Position numbers and translations under genes: made by a program. Under the pieces are notes generated by a model that ran no database searches, was not told where the DNA came from, and saw only the letters and a program-made list of their open reading frames with translations. Of a stretch of 64,000 nucleotides of DNA, positions 11,991 through 23,550 are shown in pieces. Within the stretch, counting starts at the first letter, position 1. The number at the start of each line of letters is the position of its first letter. The DNA lies in contig OY754465.1 of the NCBI GenBank assembly GCA_963575645.1, forward strand, positions 36,653,501-36,717,500. The letters run 5' to 3'. The stretch is from Xanthostigma xanthostigma (taxonomy: Eukaryota > Arthropoda > Insecta > Raphidioptera > Raphidiidae).

Positions 11991-12784
11991 TCTTAACTGA
12001 GGATACTTTCACTTATGGCAAGCATTCTACGCACCAGCATACTCTAGTTACTTATATCTCTATGAAGAGGAGTCATGTTCAGACACGTATGCGCGGATTA
12101 ATTCCTGCGATCGCGTCCAATTATGATTGTTTACGTGATCTTTGTTGTAGCAAACCTTTAGACATAGGCGTAGCAACGATATTATCCTGGGGGGAGGGGC
12201 GAATTTTCAACTCTACAAATCATTTCCCACTGCCATTTATACATAATTTGAAAACTGTTCATAGAAGCGAAATCGATCAACACGATTTTTTGGAGAAACA
12301 CGACAAAGAAAATATGTAGATTACTGTAGATTTATCTTGTTATTTGTACGTGAACAATTAATATTGTAGGGTGGGTCAGGAGGATTCTAGGGTGGGCCAG
12401 GTCCACCTGCCCCCCCCCCCTCTTGCTGCGCCAATGCCTGTAGAGTGTTCGTCGATCTTTTTAAGTTACCTGTTTTGTTTTTACGTACTATAAACATCGC
12501 GTCGGGTATTCCAACAAACAAGCTCGAGACTAGCTTTCAAATTAGTTAATAGTCATGTTTAACACACAAACTTGTCAGGAATTTGCCTGATTTAGGAACT
12601 ACTACGGGTCCTTAAATCAAAGATGTGAAATGACGCGATTGGCAAAGAATTAAGCTGTGAGCACATCACTTTGTTGTTTTGGCGTCGCAATTAAGCGTAT
12701 CCTTTGCACCCAAAATTTCGTCGCAACACAACAGAGACATGTGTTTGTAGCTTTACTGTAATACGATTATTATCAAAGACTTAC
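11991..12784. other. No gene recognised; likely intron of the 12.8 kb gene
   Basis: Mixed sequence with a C-tract at 12409-12420. No exon is supported. It would lie in the first intron of the minus-strand gene that starts at 13.1 kb. Confidence 0.4.
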
Positions 12785-13106
12785 GTTTCTGCTGTACAGG
12801 CGGCGGTCCAGCTTTCGGCGGCAACATCGAACACGGACGGCCGATTTTGGACGGCGGTCGTATCTTACTATGCAACTGACCGCCCGGTTCCAACGCACAC
12901 TCGCTTATTTCCGGTTGCGAACCGACGCCGCTGTCGGCCGACATAGCTTCCGATCGAGAATGAACGAAATCGCCCGAACTACTCACATCGGACATACTCG
13001 TATCGATAGCCGACTGTTCTACTTCCGACGCTTCGACCGGCGCACTCAAAGCGTTGTCACCCGCTTCCGGCGATTAACAATTTTGAATTTCCGATTTATC
13101 ACTCAT
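12785..13106 (-). CDS. 5' exon of a minus-strand gene, possibly CLIP-170/CLIP-190-like
   Basis: A GC-rich island with an open frame (minus) ends at a good splice donor (AAAC|GTAAGT, exon end 12785). From ATG 12995 it encodes about 70 residues: Ser/acidic-rich (MSDVSSSGDF, SADSGVGSQPEISE), then KIRPPSKIGRPCS followed by a Pro-rich stretch. The PPSKIGR block resembles the N-terminal leader of CAP-Gly linker proteins (CLIP-170/CLIP-190), but no CAP-Gly exon is in the window, so the name is tentative. An upstream ATG at 13106 in the same frame meets a TAA at 13074-13076 after ten codons. It is either a uORF or a broken longer N terminus. Further exons would lie left of position 1. Confidence 0.45.
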
Positions 13107-14451
13107 TTTTAAAACACTGCAGTAATATTATCACGCACTACTGTTTTTTATAAATCTAGTGGCACAACATTTAAATTAAAAATAACAACTAAATCAATAT
13201 AGTATTTACAACAAATTAATAAAAAATTAATATTTTTAGCACAAATATTTAACAAAATTACAAATAATTCATTTTAATATTTAGTAACTCTGAAATAGAA
13301 ATTAATACATATACATTTTTAAGAGAAGTGCTAAATAATAAACAAACCTGCATAACTAAAGTCAAAACAGATGAAGCTCCAACCATATACGTATTTTTTT
13401 GGAAGCACGTAGATGGCTAGTTCTTACAGTGAAGGAATTTAATATGTTAAGAACATCCACAAATTAAATAATGAGCGCTGTTGCCAAATTTATATTTTAT
13501 TTCTTGAACTGCCGCCAATCAACCAATCAGACATTTGTAACGAAGATCTCGTCGATCGCAGACGCGTTCGGGTCAGACAACTTCTCACATGTATGGTATG
13601 TATTTACGTAAACAATATTTGGATTTATTAAAGATTTTTAATTGTTTTTATTAATATACCTTGTGTAGGTAAATATAATATAAAGCATTAACATTTCATT
13701 CAAATACAGCGTTTTTGTGTTATTAATTAATAACCTCAAAATTATCACTATCCTGTGTATCAATTTTATTCCTTCATATAATAAGAACTAGCCAAATACC
13801 CAACCGTTAACGATAACATATCAATGCATGGAAGATTTTAGTGGTGGGTCGTTGACGGTTTTAGCACTAACGAAACGCACCCGTACCTGTGCCACGTCAA
13901 CAAGTTGAAAAAAACATTTGATTTCGTTAACTAAATTGCATCGACTACAAAAAAAAAAAAAAAAACGCTAAGCAGGGCCGGTTGCGACTGTAAAACAGTT
14001 TATATTTCTTGCTTTCAATTAATAAGGAACACATCAGATACGTATAGTGTGTTGGTTTCGTTTCGGAAGGCATGGAGAATTTAAGTTACTTTTACTATAT
14101 TATATCGAGCATAGAAATAAAATCGCAATCGAACCATTAGGGTGCAAACATATACTTCTGTCTTTTTTAAGTCGTAAGAGCTTGTTGGTTGTGGTTGGCT
14201 AATGCCATAAATAAAGACATAAGACTTTTGATAAATATAAATTGTCGGAATAACCAAGGAATTACATCGAAAAAAGAGACGCAGATATATTTTCGATACG
14301 CTTTGTTGCCTTCGCTCACCGCACATTGAGTAAATAGCCAGTGCTTCATGTAGTAATTATTGTATATATGATTTAAATCTATTCTCCATAATCGAAGGAG
14401 TTCCTTGCGTTTTGTTAATGAATGATATAGTAGCTGAAATGTCAACTAATT
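13107..14451. other. Upstream region of the 12.8 kb gene; no other gene
   Basis: Presumed 5' flank/promoter of the minus-strand exon. AT-rich with an A-tract at 13949-13964. Nothing else recognised. Confidence 0.4.
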
Positions 14452-14759
14452 GTAATTATATCGATTGTTTCGCTCGAAGAGATCACTATGTAGTACTTTT
14501 CTTTGTACACAGATGGAGCCACAATTCAGAAAAAGTAAGAAAGAAACAGTCCTGCGCCATCTCACGTCAGATTATGTCATAAAGTTCAAAGTGAATACGA
14601 ATGGAAGAGATCACGGGCGGGAGATCCTGATTCTCATTAATAATAATAATAATAATAATAATAAATTTATTAACCTTTATATGTATTTCTTTTACCATTT
14701 AATGGAACAAGACTTGGGTTGGGAGTGATCTCTTCGAGCGAAACAATCGATATAATTAC
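14452..14759. mobile_element. MITE A with CGCTCGAAGAGATCAC inverted ends
   Basis: The ends GTAATTATATCGATTGTTTC and its inverse are matched for about 36 bp. An AAT microsatellite (14637-14664) lies inside. It shares its inner end and about 110 bp of body with MITE B next door, but the outermost bases differ. Confidence 0.75.
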
Positions 14760-14800
14760 GATCGAGCTTCGCCCGCCTTCGACGGGCTCGCTCGATCATA

Positions 14801-15134
14801 CAATTATATCTCATGTTTCGCTCGAAGAGATCACTATGTAACTGTTTAGAGTTAGCCTTAGACGCTGATGACCTCAGCTGTTGAGCGTCTATAATTTACA
14901 ATCTCTCTCTAGAGTTAGCCTAAACACAACGTGAAAAACATTTATTAGTGAAAAAAGTTGAGACGAAAAAAAAACGCGTCTGAACTGTGACTGCACAAAG
15001 AAAATTATGACATAATCTGACGTGAGATGGCGCAGGACTGTTTCTTTCTTACTTTTTCTGAATTGTGGCTTCATCTGTGTACAAAGAAAAGTACTACATA
15101 GTGGTCTCTTCGAGCGAAACATGAGATATAATTG
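14801..15134. mobile_element. MITE B, relative of MITE A
   Basis: The ends CAATTATATCTCATGTTTCG and the inverse are matched for about 38 bp. 14990-15110 is the inverse of 14465-14590 in MITE A. A 41-bp GC-rich hairpin (14760-14800) separates the two elements. Confidence 0.75.
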
Positions 15135-15539
15135 ATTCCAAAAACAGAAACAGTTGAATCGTTGTCAAACGATTATCGCAGTAAATTTAACTAGTTTATT
15201 GAATCAACGCCCACCACTAGACGATTTGTTGGGTATAATATATTCTACAAAATAGTCAGGGCCAAGTCGGACTGGGATGCTAGTATAACAAAAGATATTT
15301 ACTGCATTTTTCATTAATTTTGTTAAAATCGTATCGTATTATTTTACACTTCTCTGCAACTTACTAATGATAAAACTTACCTTGCATAAGATAACAGGTA
15401 CGATGCAGTCTTACGAGTTCTTCCCAACGACACAATATTTTTAATTATTTATTATTAATTAGTTAAAATTATATCACATACACGAACATCAATCGTACCT
15501 GAAAAAAAAAATCAAAGAATATACTTTTTGTTAACTGAT
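15135..15539. other. No gene recognised
   Basis: AT-rich stretch between MITE B and the LINE; nothing identifiable. Confidence 0.5.
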
Positions 15540-16121
15540 ATTTGCCAAAATGGCACAAAATAAAGAAAATTTATTTTTTTATTTATTTTTATTATTTCCA
15601 GAAAGCCTTCGATTGTGTCGACAAGAACTTGCTCATCAACAATTTAGAAAAATATGGTATACGTGGAACAGCGCTGGATCTGTTCGACTCATATATGACA
15701 GTCAGACAGCAATGCGTAAAAATAGGAGAATCCTTTTCAAAATGGGAAAATATTAAAAAAGGCGTACCGCAAGGTGAAGTTAGCACCTAGCCTTCAAATC
15801 AAATGTTTTTATTTACTGATGACACTGCTGTCATATGTGAGTCAAACGATCCAACGTTGATCAAACATAAGTTAGAACATGTGATGTCCAATCTATCTGA
15901 GTGGTTTACACAAAATGGGCTAAAATCACATAAAAACAAACCAGAAATTATACAATTTGGAAATTATTTCAGTGTGCAAAGTCATATAAACATCTTAAGC
16001 ACTATTATTAAAATACAAAATAACGCAAAATTTTTAGACGTAACAGTTGGCAAAAATTTAGATTATAAATCACATGTTACTAGCATAATACCCAAATTGT
16101 CCACAACAGTTTTCATTATAA

Positions 16122-18171
16122 AGCCGGGACCGCACATTGGGGCCAATGTTGGTGCCAACAACGCTCGGTCAATGTGTGGATCGAGATTATAGCGTTGGTG
16201 CCAATGTTTGCTCCAACATTGGTCCAACGTTGGACGTTGGCCGTCTTGTCGGTTTTTTGACGAAACATCAAGGGGAATTTGTCCCAACGTTCGTGTATTC
16301 GGCCACACATTGGCGTGTAAACGCCAACCAGTCTTCAGTATCTGATGAAGCGAGTGACAACGTCGTAATATTATTTAAAATTATAAATGATGTCATCAAA
16401 GGAGACATGGTCAAATGAAAATGTATTACTGTTTTTGGAGCTTTATCAAGCAGAACCAGTTTTATGGAATCCAATAATAGTCCGGGAGCTGTCGATCTAA
16501 AAAGCCCCCTCATATGTGCATACACTTTTTTTTATGTAAATTAATAGTTTAAAAGTATATAAACAAGAAACGCTTGGTTTGCGTTGATTTAAATAGCCGA
16601 AAAAATGTTTAAAAAAATTAATTATAAAAAAATGACATTAATGTTTCTCCTACATCACGGATATTGGTTGCTAGCATCCAATTTTACAAAAAATTTCGTG
16701 CTTTTTAAGAAAACATTCGCGCAAACCAATTTTTTTTGCCGAGAGAGTCAGGCAACCCTCTTAAAGTTTGTGATGAGGGAGAAAATTTCACCGTCATTCG
16801 TAACATAATTTTTTTTTTCATTTCATTCGTTTTAATGTGAATTTTAAGAATATGTAGGTTTGCGGGCTCTAAAATTGCCGGAAATACTCCGCAAACCAGT
16901 TTTAAATGCGCTAGCTCCAAGCTTATTTTCCACTAGTAATATTTAAATCAATAAATTTATATTAAAATAAATGTTATATAAAATTAAATATTGATTTTTT
17001 TTTAGATTTATAATTATGAAAGGATATATATGATCATAGGAAAAATAGGGATTTTTTTTTAGACAGTTTAAATAGTCAAATAAATTTAAAATAATTGACA
17101 CGAGTTTATGCTCCAACATAATTTATTTATTATCAACAATCGAGATCAATATCATCAATATTCCATCGATTGTTTTCTCTTGGTTCTATATCTTCTTCTC
17201 TGTCTTAAAGTATTATGTATACCCTATAGCAGATGCAGGTAAATTTCAAGCGTACAGAAGAAAGAAAGAGAAAAATTTCTATAAGTTATTCCACTGCAGC
17301 AACTGTATCATGTATAAAAAAAAAAGAAAAATTAAATTTTGTAAGAAACAAAATCAATATTAATATAACAAACAAGATTATAATAATTGTGGAACAACAG
17401 TAGTTCTACAAAAAACATTTATTTTAATATAAATTTATTGATTTAAATATTACTAGTGGAAAATAAGCTTGGAGCCAGCGCATTTAAAACTGGTTTGCGG
17501 AGTATTTCCGGCAATTTTAGAGCCCGCAAACCTACATATTCTTAAAATTCACATTAAAACGAATGAAATGAAAAAAAAAAATTATGTTACGAATGACGGT
17601 GAAATTTTCTCCCTCATCACAAACTTTAAGAGGGTTGCCTGACTCTCTCGGCAAAAAAAATTGGTTTGCGCGAATGTTTTCTTAAAAAGCACGAAATTTT
17701 TTGTAAAATTGGATGCTAGCAACCAATATCCGTGATGTAGGAGAAACATTAATGTCATTTTTTTATAATTAATTTTTTTAAACATTTTTTCGGCTATTTA
17801 AATCAACGCAAACCAAGCGTTTCTTGTTTATATACTTTTAAACTATTAATTTACATAAAAAAAATTGCATGCACAATATGAGGGGGCTTTTTAGATCGAC
17901 AGCTCCCGGACTATAATTAAAGACCACAAAAATAGAAACGGACGTTTTTTTTTTTTTGGTTTTGTAGAAAAATAATATTATGATAAGCAGCGCTTAGCAC
18001 AGCAACCGCACCCACAGCCACTTCTAGGTCCGACATGTTGATGTTGGCTCTGCTTGAAACTATCTGAGGTTGGCTTCAATAAATACCAATGTGTGGACGC
18101 TTTTCAAAAATAATACCGCCAACATGCGCCAACGTTGGCACCAACACTGGCCCCAATGTGCGGTCCCGGGG
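16122..18171. mobile_element. PIF/Harbinger-like TIR element, TSD TAA
   Basis: The ends AGCCGGGACCGCACATTGG and, inverted, CCCCGGGACCGCACATTGG are followed inwards by GTTGGTGCCAAC-type repeats. TAA flanks both sides (16119-16121; 18172-18174). It carries no transposase; its middle is occupied by a second TIR element. The 3-bp TWA duplication is the basis for the superfamily. Confidence 0.75.
16478..17913. mobile_element. Long-inverted-repeat element nested in the above, TSD TAA
   Basis: The ends TAGTCCGGGAGCTGTCGATC are perfectly inverted. Arms of about 500 bp (16478-16985; 17405-17913) are almost identical, including the same 67-codon frame in each arm. TAA flanks both ends (16475-16477; 17914-17916). 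The arm identity implies a recent insertion or recent arm homogenisation. The end sequence is related to the 7025-7899 element. Confidence 0.8.
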
Positions 18172-18890
18172 TAAGACTAACAAAATATAACAATCTTAAT
18201 AGTGAAACCCTTCTAAAAATATATTATGCAATGTTCCATTCTGTCCTGCAATATGACTTAATCTTTTGGGGGGATAGCACATTAGCTAACAAGGTTTTTA
18301 AATTACAAAAAAAATGTATCCGAATCATGGCCGGTGCGAGCCATCGGGAGCACTGTAAAAATTTATTCCGTACACTGAAAATATTAACACTTCAAGATCA
18401 ATATATTGTATATTAGACTGCGCCTGTTTTATAAAAAAAATTCAAATCTTTTCGAAATCAATAAACAGTCTCACAAATATGAAACAAGAAACAAAAAAAA
18501 AACCTAAAAACAAATCAGTCACATCTAAGCGTTGCCCACAATAGTGCTCGCAACGCCATGATTCGGATATATAACAAAGTGCCTCAAGAATTACGTCATA
18601 TAAATGTCTATGATTTTAAATCGAAATTAAAAAAAAATGTTATTAGCAAATAATTTTTATGACATCTCAGCATATTTGACTTGAGCCAGAACAATACTTT
18701 TAAGATTTTTTTTTGTTTGTTTGTGTATCGACTTGTTTCACGACTTTTGTCAATTATGAAATTAAATATATCTATTACTATTACTTCCAGTTACTCCTAA
18801 AAATTAATTTCCTTTTGGGTGGCAATTGCATTTTCAAATATAAATTGATGCTAAGCTCAAAAATAACCTTGGCTGTTGACGGACACTGAT

Positions 18891-19889
18891 ATCTAAATAT
18901 ATAAAAGGAAACAGTGACTGACTGACTGATCTATCAACGCACAGCTCAAACCATTGGACGGATTGGGCTGTTTGGCACACAGATAGTTATTATGACGTAG
19001 GCATTTCTAATTTATTTAACTTTTTTTTAATTTTTCTAATTTTTTTGGCTGAAGAAGTATTATAGACAAACCCTTTAATGGTCGCCATACACGTTAAAGT
19101 ATGCTATCAAAGTATTTTTTTTCAACAAATGTTTCATCGAATTTTATCAAATTATTGAAAACCTACGCAGTGCTACAATGTAGAGCTACATATTATATAA
19201 TTGTTAAAGTAGCTACTTAAAATTTTTTTGGAACACACATAATTCTTCAAGAAAATGGTACTTTTTCATCTGCAATTGGTTTCATATCATTTGCTTGTCG
19301 CAGTCAAAAGTTACAGCCATTTCCGTACAGCACGCCCGATCCCACAAGCCTATTGCAATCTGACAGGCGATCGACGCGTGTCAATTTGTGACTTTAGTTA
19401 ACAAATTTCTGCTCGCTCGAATTTCATGTGAAATATACATGTTTTCTTCGTAAAATGTTCCGTTCTTTCCAATGGCGCTATTCATATTTTCTAAAAATGA
19501 GTCGGGAAGGAGATACTGTCAAAAAATTGTTTTTAGACGCCATTTTTCCAATATGTCTGCGCGAGCGGCAAAGAGGTGGCAAAGTAGAAATTCGGAAAGA
19601 GCACATCGAAATCTATAAAATCAACAATTTTTAAAACTCCCGGAAAACTTTCCAGGTAAAACTACCAAATGACTGTATACTACCAAAATTAAATCAGATC
19701 TAAGTTTCGATAAACCCTTTTGAATGACGCCAACTCGACCTCAATCTGTTTAAAGATATCATACGACAAAAATTCGTTTACACGTATACGGACGTCCATC
19801 CAAAAATAGTCAGAATAGAACCCCAAAACTAAATTTCCGAAAATCAGACCGAAACCAATAACTTCTTGTTTTTTGAAATTGTTCAATAG
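18891..19889. other. Helitron-like 5' fragment, then unassigned sequence
   Basis: 18896-18985 (TATATAAAAGGAAACAGTGACTGACTG-type start, then CTATCAACGCACAGCTC) resembles the 5' part of insect Helitron-derived repeats. No 3' end was recognised. 19428-19634 is open in plus frame but has no domain. Confidence 0.35.
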
Positions 19890-21005
19890 TAGACCGGCAG
19901 CTCGTGACAGATTTTATCAACCAATCGTATCGCGTATGCCCTTCAAGTTGATGATTATAAAGTAGGTTTAACTAAAAAATGGATCTAAGCGAGATCGTGT
20001 GGGCGGGACATGCAGCGTGCAATGTCATCTGAAATTGCAAAAAAAATTGAATTTTTAATCAATCGTATCGCGTATGCCATTCATGCCTTGATGTAATTTA
20101 TAAAAAAACAAATCCAGAGAAGCAAAGGCATACGTTTAGGTCGGGGCCTTGTGGCTGAACTCAGTCCTCGAAGTTGCAAAAAAAAACAATAATTTTAACC
20201 AATCGTATTGCGTATGCCGTGTCTACTAAATGTTTATATTGATTGTGAAAATCATTTTTGACCAGTCGGCATACGTTTCAACTGGGGCCAAATATTTTTT
20301 TTCAATGATGGCGTTTGTAAAAAAAAACCTTGTTTTAAATCAATCGTATCGTGTATGCCTTTGAACCCATGGTTAATTCCGATTTTTATATGTTATATAT
20401 TTTAACGGCATACATATTTTCGAGACCTTGTCCAAAGGCATACGTTTTAAAACTGTAAAAAATGTATCCATAATAAACCAATCGTATCGTGTATGCCCTT
20501 TTGGATTTAACTTCGTAATTATTATTTCTTATCAAATTTAAAAGGGCATACAAATTGTGCGGGACAATAAAGAGAATCAACATTTTTTTAAAAAGGAGAT
20601 GTTTGGAATTTTTTTTTCAATCGAATCAAGTATGCCACGAAATACTTATCATTAACTTCAATGGATCACAGTTACTCTATTTATTAAATAGAGTCAAATT
20701 TATGCCCTTTGCAATTTTTCTGCAAAATTATGCTATTCGGCCAAATTTTATGAAGGCATACGGATTCACGTTAGCCGTTATGCGATTGGGACGATGACAT
20801 GATCGGTTACCATTCCTCGTGCTACAAAGAGTTCCGATTGAAATAAAAATATTTATCATACGAAAGGTAAGTCAAATAATTATTGCTTCAATTCAATTCA
20901 CTCGTACACAAAAATATGCATGTGTGTGTGTGTGTATTAACTTAATGTAAATCGACAAAAATCGACAGAGACAAACCGTTCAAAGCTTATACACGAACTA
21001 TATAC

Positions 21006-21626
21006 ATGAAACATATACCGAAATTTCAAATAGGTACACATTTTAAGGTATGTTCAGATCTACCAGCACGTAACGTAGCAGACACGGCACAGACAATAGT
21101 TTTCACATCTATACAGCAACAGCACACCCGGCATGAACAGACGCCATCAGGAAAACTAGAAAGTGCCCGTGCATACCATGTTTCGCAATTTTTCGATAGA
21201 ACTAGCCTTGATGGTAATTTTACTAGAATAGGAAGAATCGGGTTGTGTAGAAGTGCAACAAAGAAAAAGGTTTGCAGTGCGTCCCATGAGCTCAAACGAA
21301 AAAAAGAAGGAGAGTTCTACACATTATATAAGAAGCTCTTGGATGATGAGGACAGATTCTTTAAATATTTTAGGATGAGTAAATATGAGTTTGAGACCAT
21401 TGTAACTAGAATTAAACCAATGATAACTAAGCAAGACAAAGTTCAAACCAAACTGTTCGTGTCGGCGATCGCATTCATACTAGCCGCGCGACTAGCACAG
21501 ACACGCGCCGGCACAGACAAAAAATTCTTGCGGAGAATGCTGGCCGACGCCAGCCCGTGTCTGCGCGGACACGCTCCGTTTGGGTGCGGTAGATGTGAAT
21601 ACATCTATCTATACTTAATATTATAA
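21006..21626 (+). pseudogene. PIF/Harbinger transposase fragment
   Basis: Within a 206-codon frame, residues about 98-150 (EFYTLYKKLLDDEDRFFKYF, then SKYEFETIVTRIKPMI) match the N-terminal helical region typical of HARBI1-like transposases. The DDE domain is absent. The first part of the frame, and the part after residue 160, lie in short inverted sequences (GTATGTTCAGATCTACC near 21047; inverse near 21600), so a small derivative element is likely. Confidence 0.55.
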
Positions 21627-22060
21627 AGAGAGAGAGAGCAAATTTTGTGTTTTTGTTTATGTAGAGGGTAATCTTCGGAACCACTGCACCTATTTGGAAA
21701 ATTCGTTCATCGTTTGAAAGGTACATTACTCTGACCAATATGGGCTATATATTATGTATATTATGTGCAAATTAGCTAAAGTTATGATAATATTCGTCAA
21801 CTAAGTCGGAAAAAGTCGTGCCTCTTGAGAGCTTCCACGGCGTCCGCTGCGGGAATAGTTAAAGTTACACGAAAATATGAGTTTTCCCCGAAAAATTCAT
21901 TGTTTTTAGGTTTTCGTACCCGAAGGGTGCTCAACGGGACCCTATTACTAAGCCTCCGCTGTCAGTCCGTCTGTCTGTCAGCGGGTTGTATCTCAAAAAC
22001 CGTAATAGGTAGAGAGTTGAAATTTTCACAGAGTGTGTATTTCTATTGCCGCTAGAACAA
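21608..22060 (+). repeat. Dispersed insect repeats (two adjoining)
   Basis: 21608-21780 (TTATAAAGAGAGAGAGAGCA... GGTAATCTTCGG) and 21908-22050 (TTTTCGTACCCGAAGGGTGC ... CTATTACTAAG, then GTCTGTCTGTCAGCGG) resemble short repeats widely found in insect genomes, which I recall especially from Lepidoptera. I cannot assign a class with certainty. Confidence 0.45.
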
Positions 22061-22137
22061 CAAATAATTAAAAACCCTCCAAAACTCCCAAACGAGAAGC
22101 AAACTAAGTTTTTTGCTTATAATTCGCTCAATTTAAA

Positions 22138-22690
22138 TCAGTTCGTTTTAAACGAAAGAGGAGAAAATTTTACATAGATTTTGTATAATAGAATTCGTCG
22201 AAACACTTTTTTATACAGCTTTATATAGAAAACAAGCTCTATAAATTCAATTTTGTCTAATACATAGCATACACGAATCGTCTGTCTTCGTTTGTTGCAT
22301 ACTGTACCATGGGAATTTAAAAACAGCGTATGTTCTGTCTTAAAATAAAAATACTGCATTTGTTCAAAAACGAATGTCATTTCAAATATTAGTCAGTCTT
22401 TTGACATTAGTATTTTGTGAAATGCAACGCCTTCTGAGTTAACGATTTGAATAACTAATTAATTATTAGAAAATACTTTGACAGATGAAAATGTCAGTTT
22501 TGACATTTTTTACCGTTCCAACATCATGGATGAGCGGAATGAAACCAAATTTTGGGAGGATGTTTGATATACAAATATGAAGAGGCCTATTGTTTTTGAG
22601 AGACGTCGGTGCAAGCGCATAAGAAATATATATTATAATGTTGTTTTTATAAGATAATAGTATAGGTTTTCATTGACAACTTTAAAATAG
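22138..22690. repeat. Copy of the 'GGGAGGATGTTTGATAT' repeat family
   Basis: This shares blocks (AATTTTACATAGATTT, AATGCAACGCCTTCTGAGTTAAC, GGGAGGATGTTTGATAT) with 37556-38800, 42650-42760 and 45200-45300. It is an interspersed TIR-type repeat, here within the Harbinger-like element. Confidence 0.6.
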
Positions 22691-23550
22691 AGAGTAAGTA
22701 GAACCTACAGCCAAATTTTGGTGCTAATCGGTGCTGTTTGGTAGAATTTCCAGGTTTGGCAGTTTTTTCTGTGCATTGACTGGGCTATTACGCGTTTTTG
22801 CCCCACGGAAATTGTATGCCCTTTTGAATTTGATGAAAAAAGTATGATTACTAGTAAAATCCAGAAGGGCATACGCGATACGATTGGTAAAAATTCATAT
22901 CAAAATTTGCAACTTCTCTGGTTCCTCCAACCACCGGACCCCAAAATTATTGTATGCCAGCTTGTATTTCTTTATTTTACAATGAAAACAGTGTTTTGCA
23001 ACAATTTTCAATAACGATACGATTGATTTAAAACAAGGTTTTTTTTTACAAACGCCATCATTGAAAAAAAATATTTGGCCCCAGTTGAAACGTATGCCGA
23101 CTGGTCAAAAATGATTTTCACAATCAATATAAACATTTAGTAGACACGGCATACGCAATACGATTGGTTAAAATTATTGTTTTTTTTTTGCAACTTCGAG
23201 GACTGAGTTCAGCCACAAGGCCCCGACCTAAACGTATGCCTTTGCTTCTCTGGATTTGTTTTTTTATAAATTACATCAAGGCATGAATGGCATACGCGAT
23301 ACGATTGATTAAAAATTCAATTTTTTTTTGCAATTTCAGATGACATTGCACGCTGCATGTCCCGCCCACACGATCTCGCTTAGATCCATTTTTTAGTTAA
23401 ACCTACTTTATAATCATCAACTTGAAGGGCATACGCGATACGATTGGTTGATAAAATCTGTCACGAGCTGCCGGTCTATAGCGAGAAGTTAAAAAACATT
23501 GATGGCAGTGCTAAATGAATTTGCTAATCATCTCATTTAAATAGTACCTA

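Larger units (their letters stand above)
15540..18790 (+). pseudogene. 5'-truncated LINE (CR1/jockey-like) split by a DNA transposon
   Basis: 15600-15780 encodes RT blocks (KAFDCVDKNLL, GIRGTALDLFDSYM, KKGVPQGEV). A short deletion follows, then 15803-16121 encodes LFTDDTAVI (YADD block) and the NLSEWFTQNGLK region. The frame resumes at 18173 (RLTKYNNLNSETLLKIYYA) and continues to a tail ending in ATCTATTACTATTACT near 18785. Removing 16122-18171 plus one TAA rejoins the reading frame exactly. The upstream RT and endonuclease are missing, so the copy is dead. Confidence 0.85.
19890..23478. mobile_element. Harbinger-like element with long TIRs and phased subterminal motifs
   Basis: The ends TAGACCGGCAGCTCGTGACA are inverted at 23478, with TAG directly outside both (19887-19889; 23479-23481). 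The TIRs are about 470 bp and nearly identical. The motif AATCGTATCGCGTATGCC recurs at about 19923, 20061, 20201, 20342, 20480 and 20620, i.e. every 138-141 bp, alternating with GGCATACG in the opposite sense. The right arm mirrors it (22866, 23148, 23288, 23429). The interior holds a degenerate Harbinger transposase segment and other repeats. Phased subterminal motifs are probable transposase-binding sites. Confidence 0.75.

Noticed and set aside
12704-13112. Plus-strand open frames over the 12.8 kb island
   Set aside because: They are complements of the GC-rich minus-strand exon, which has a splice donor and coding-like composition.
16605-17785. Two identical 67-codon frames as a duplicated gene
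   Set aside because: They are the two arms of one inverted-repeat element; no domain and no independent context.
19890-20700. Regularly spaced repeats considered as CRISPR-like
   Set aside because: The sequence is eukaryotic, spacers share homology, repeats alternate in orientation and the whole is mirrored at the other end of a transposon.
21026-21295. Minus frame opposite the Harbinger fragment
   Set aside because: Shadow of the plus-strand transposase-like frame.
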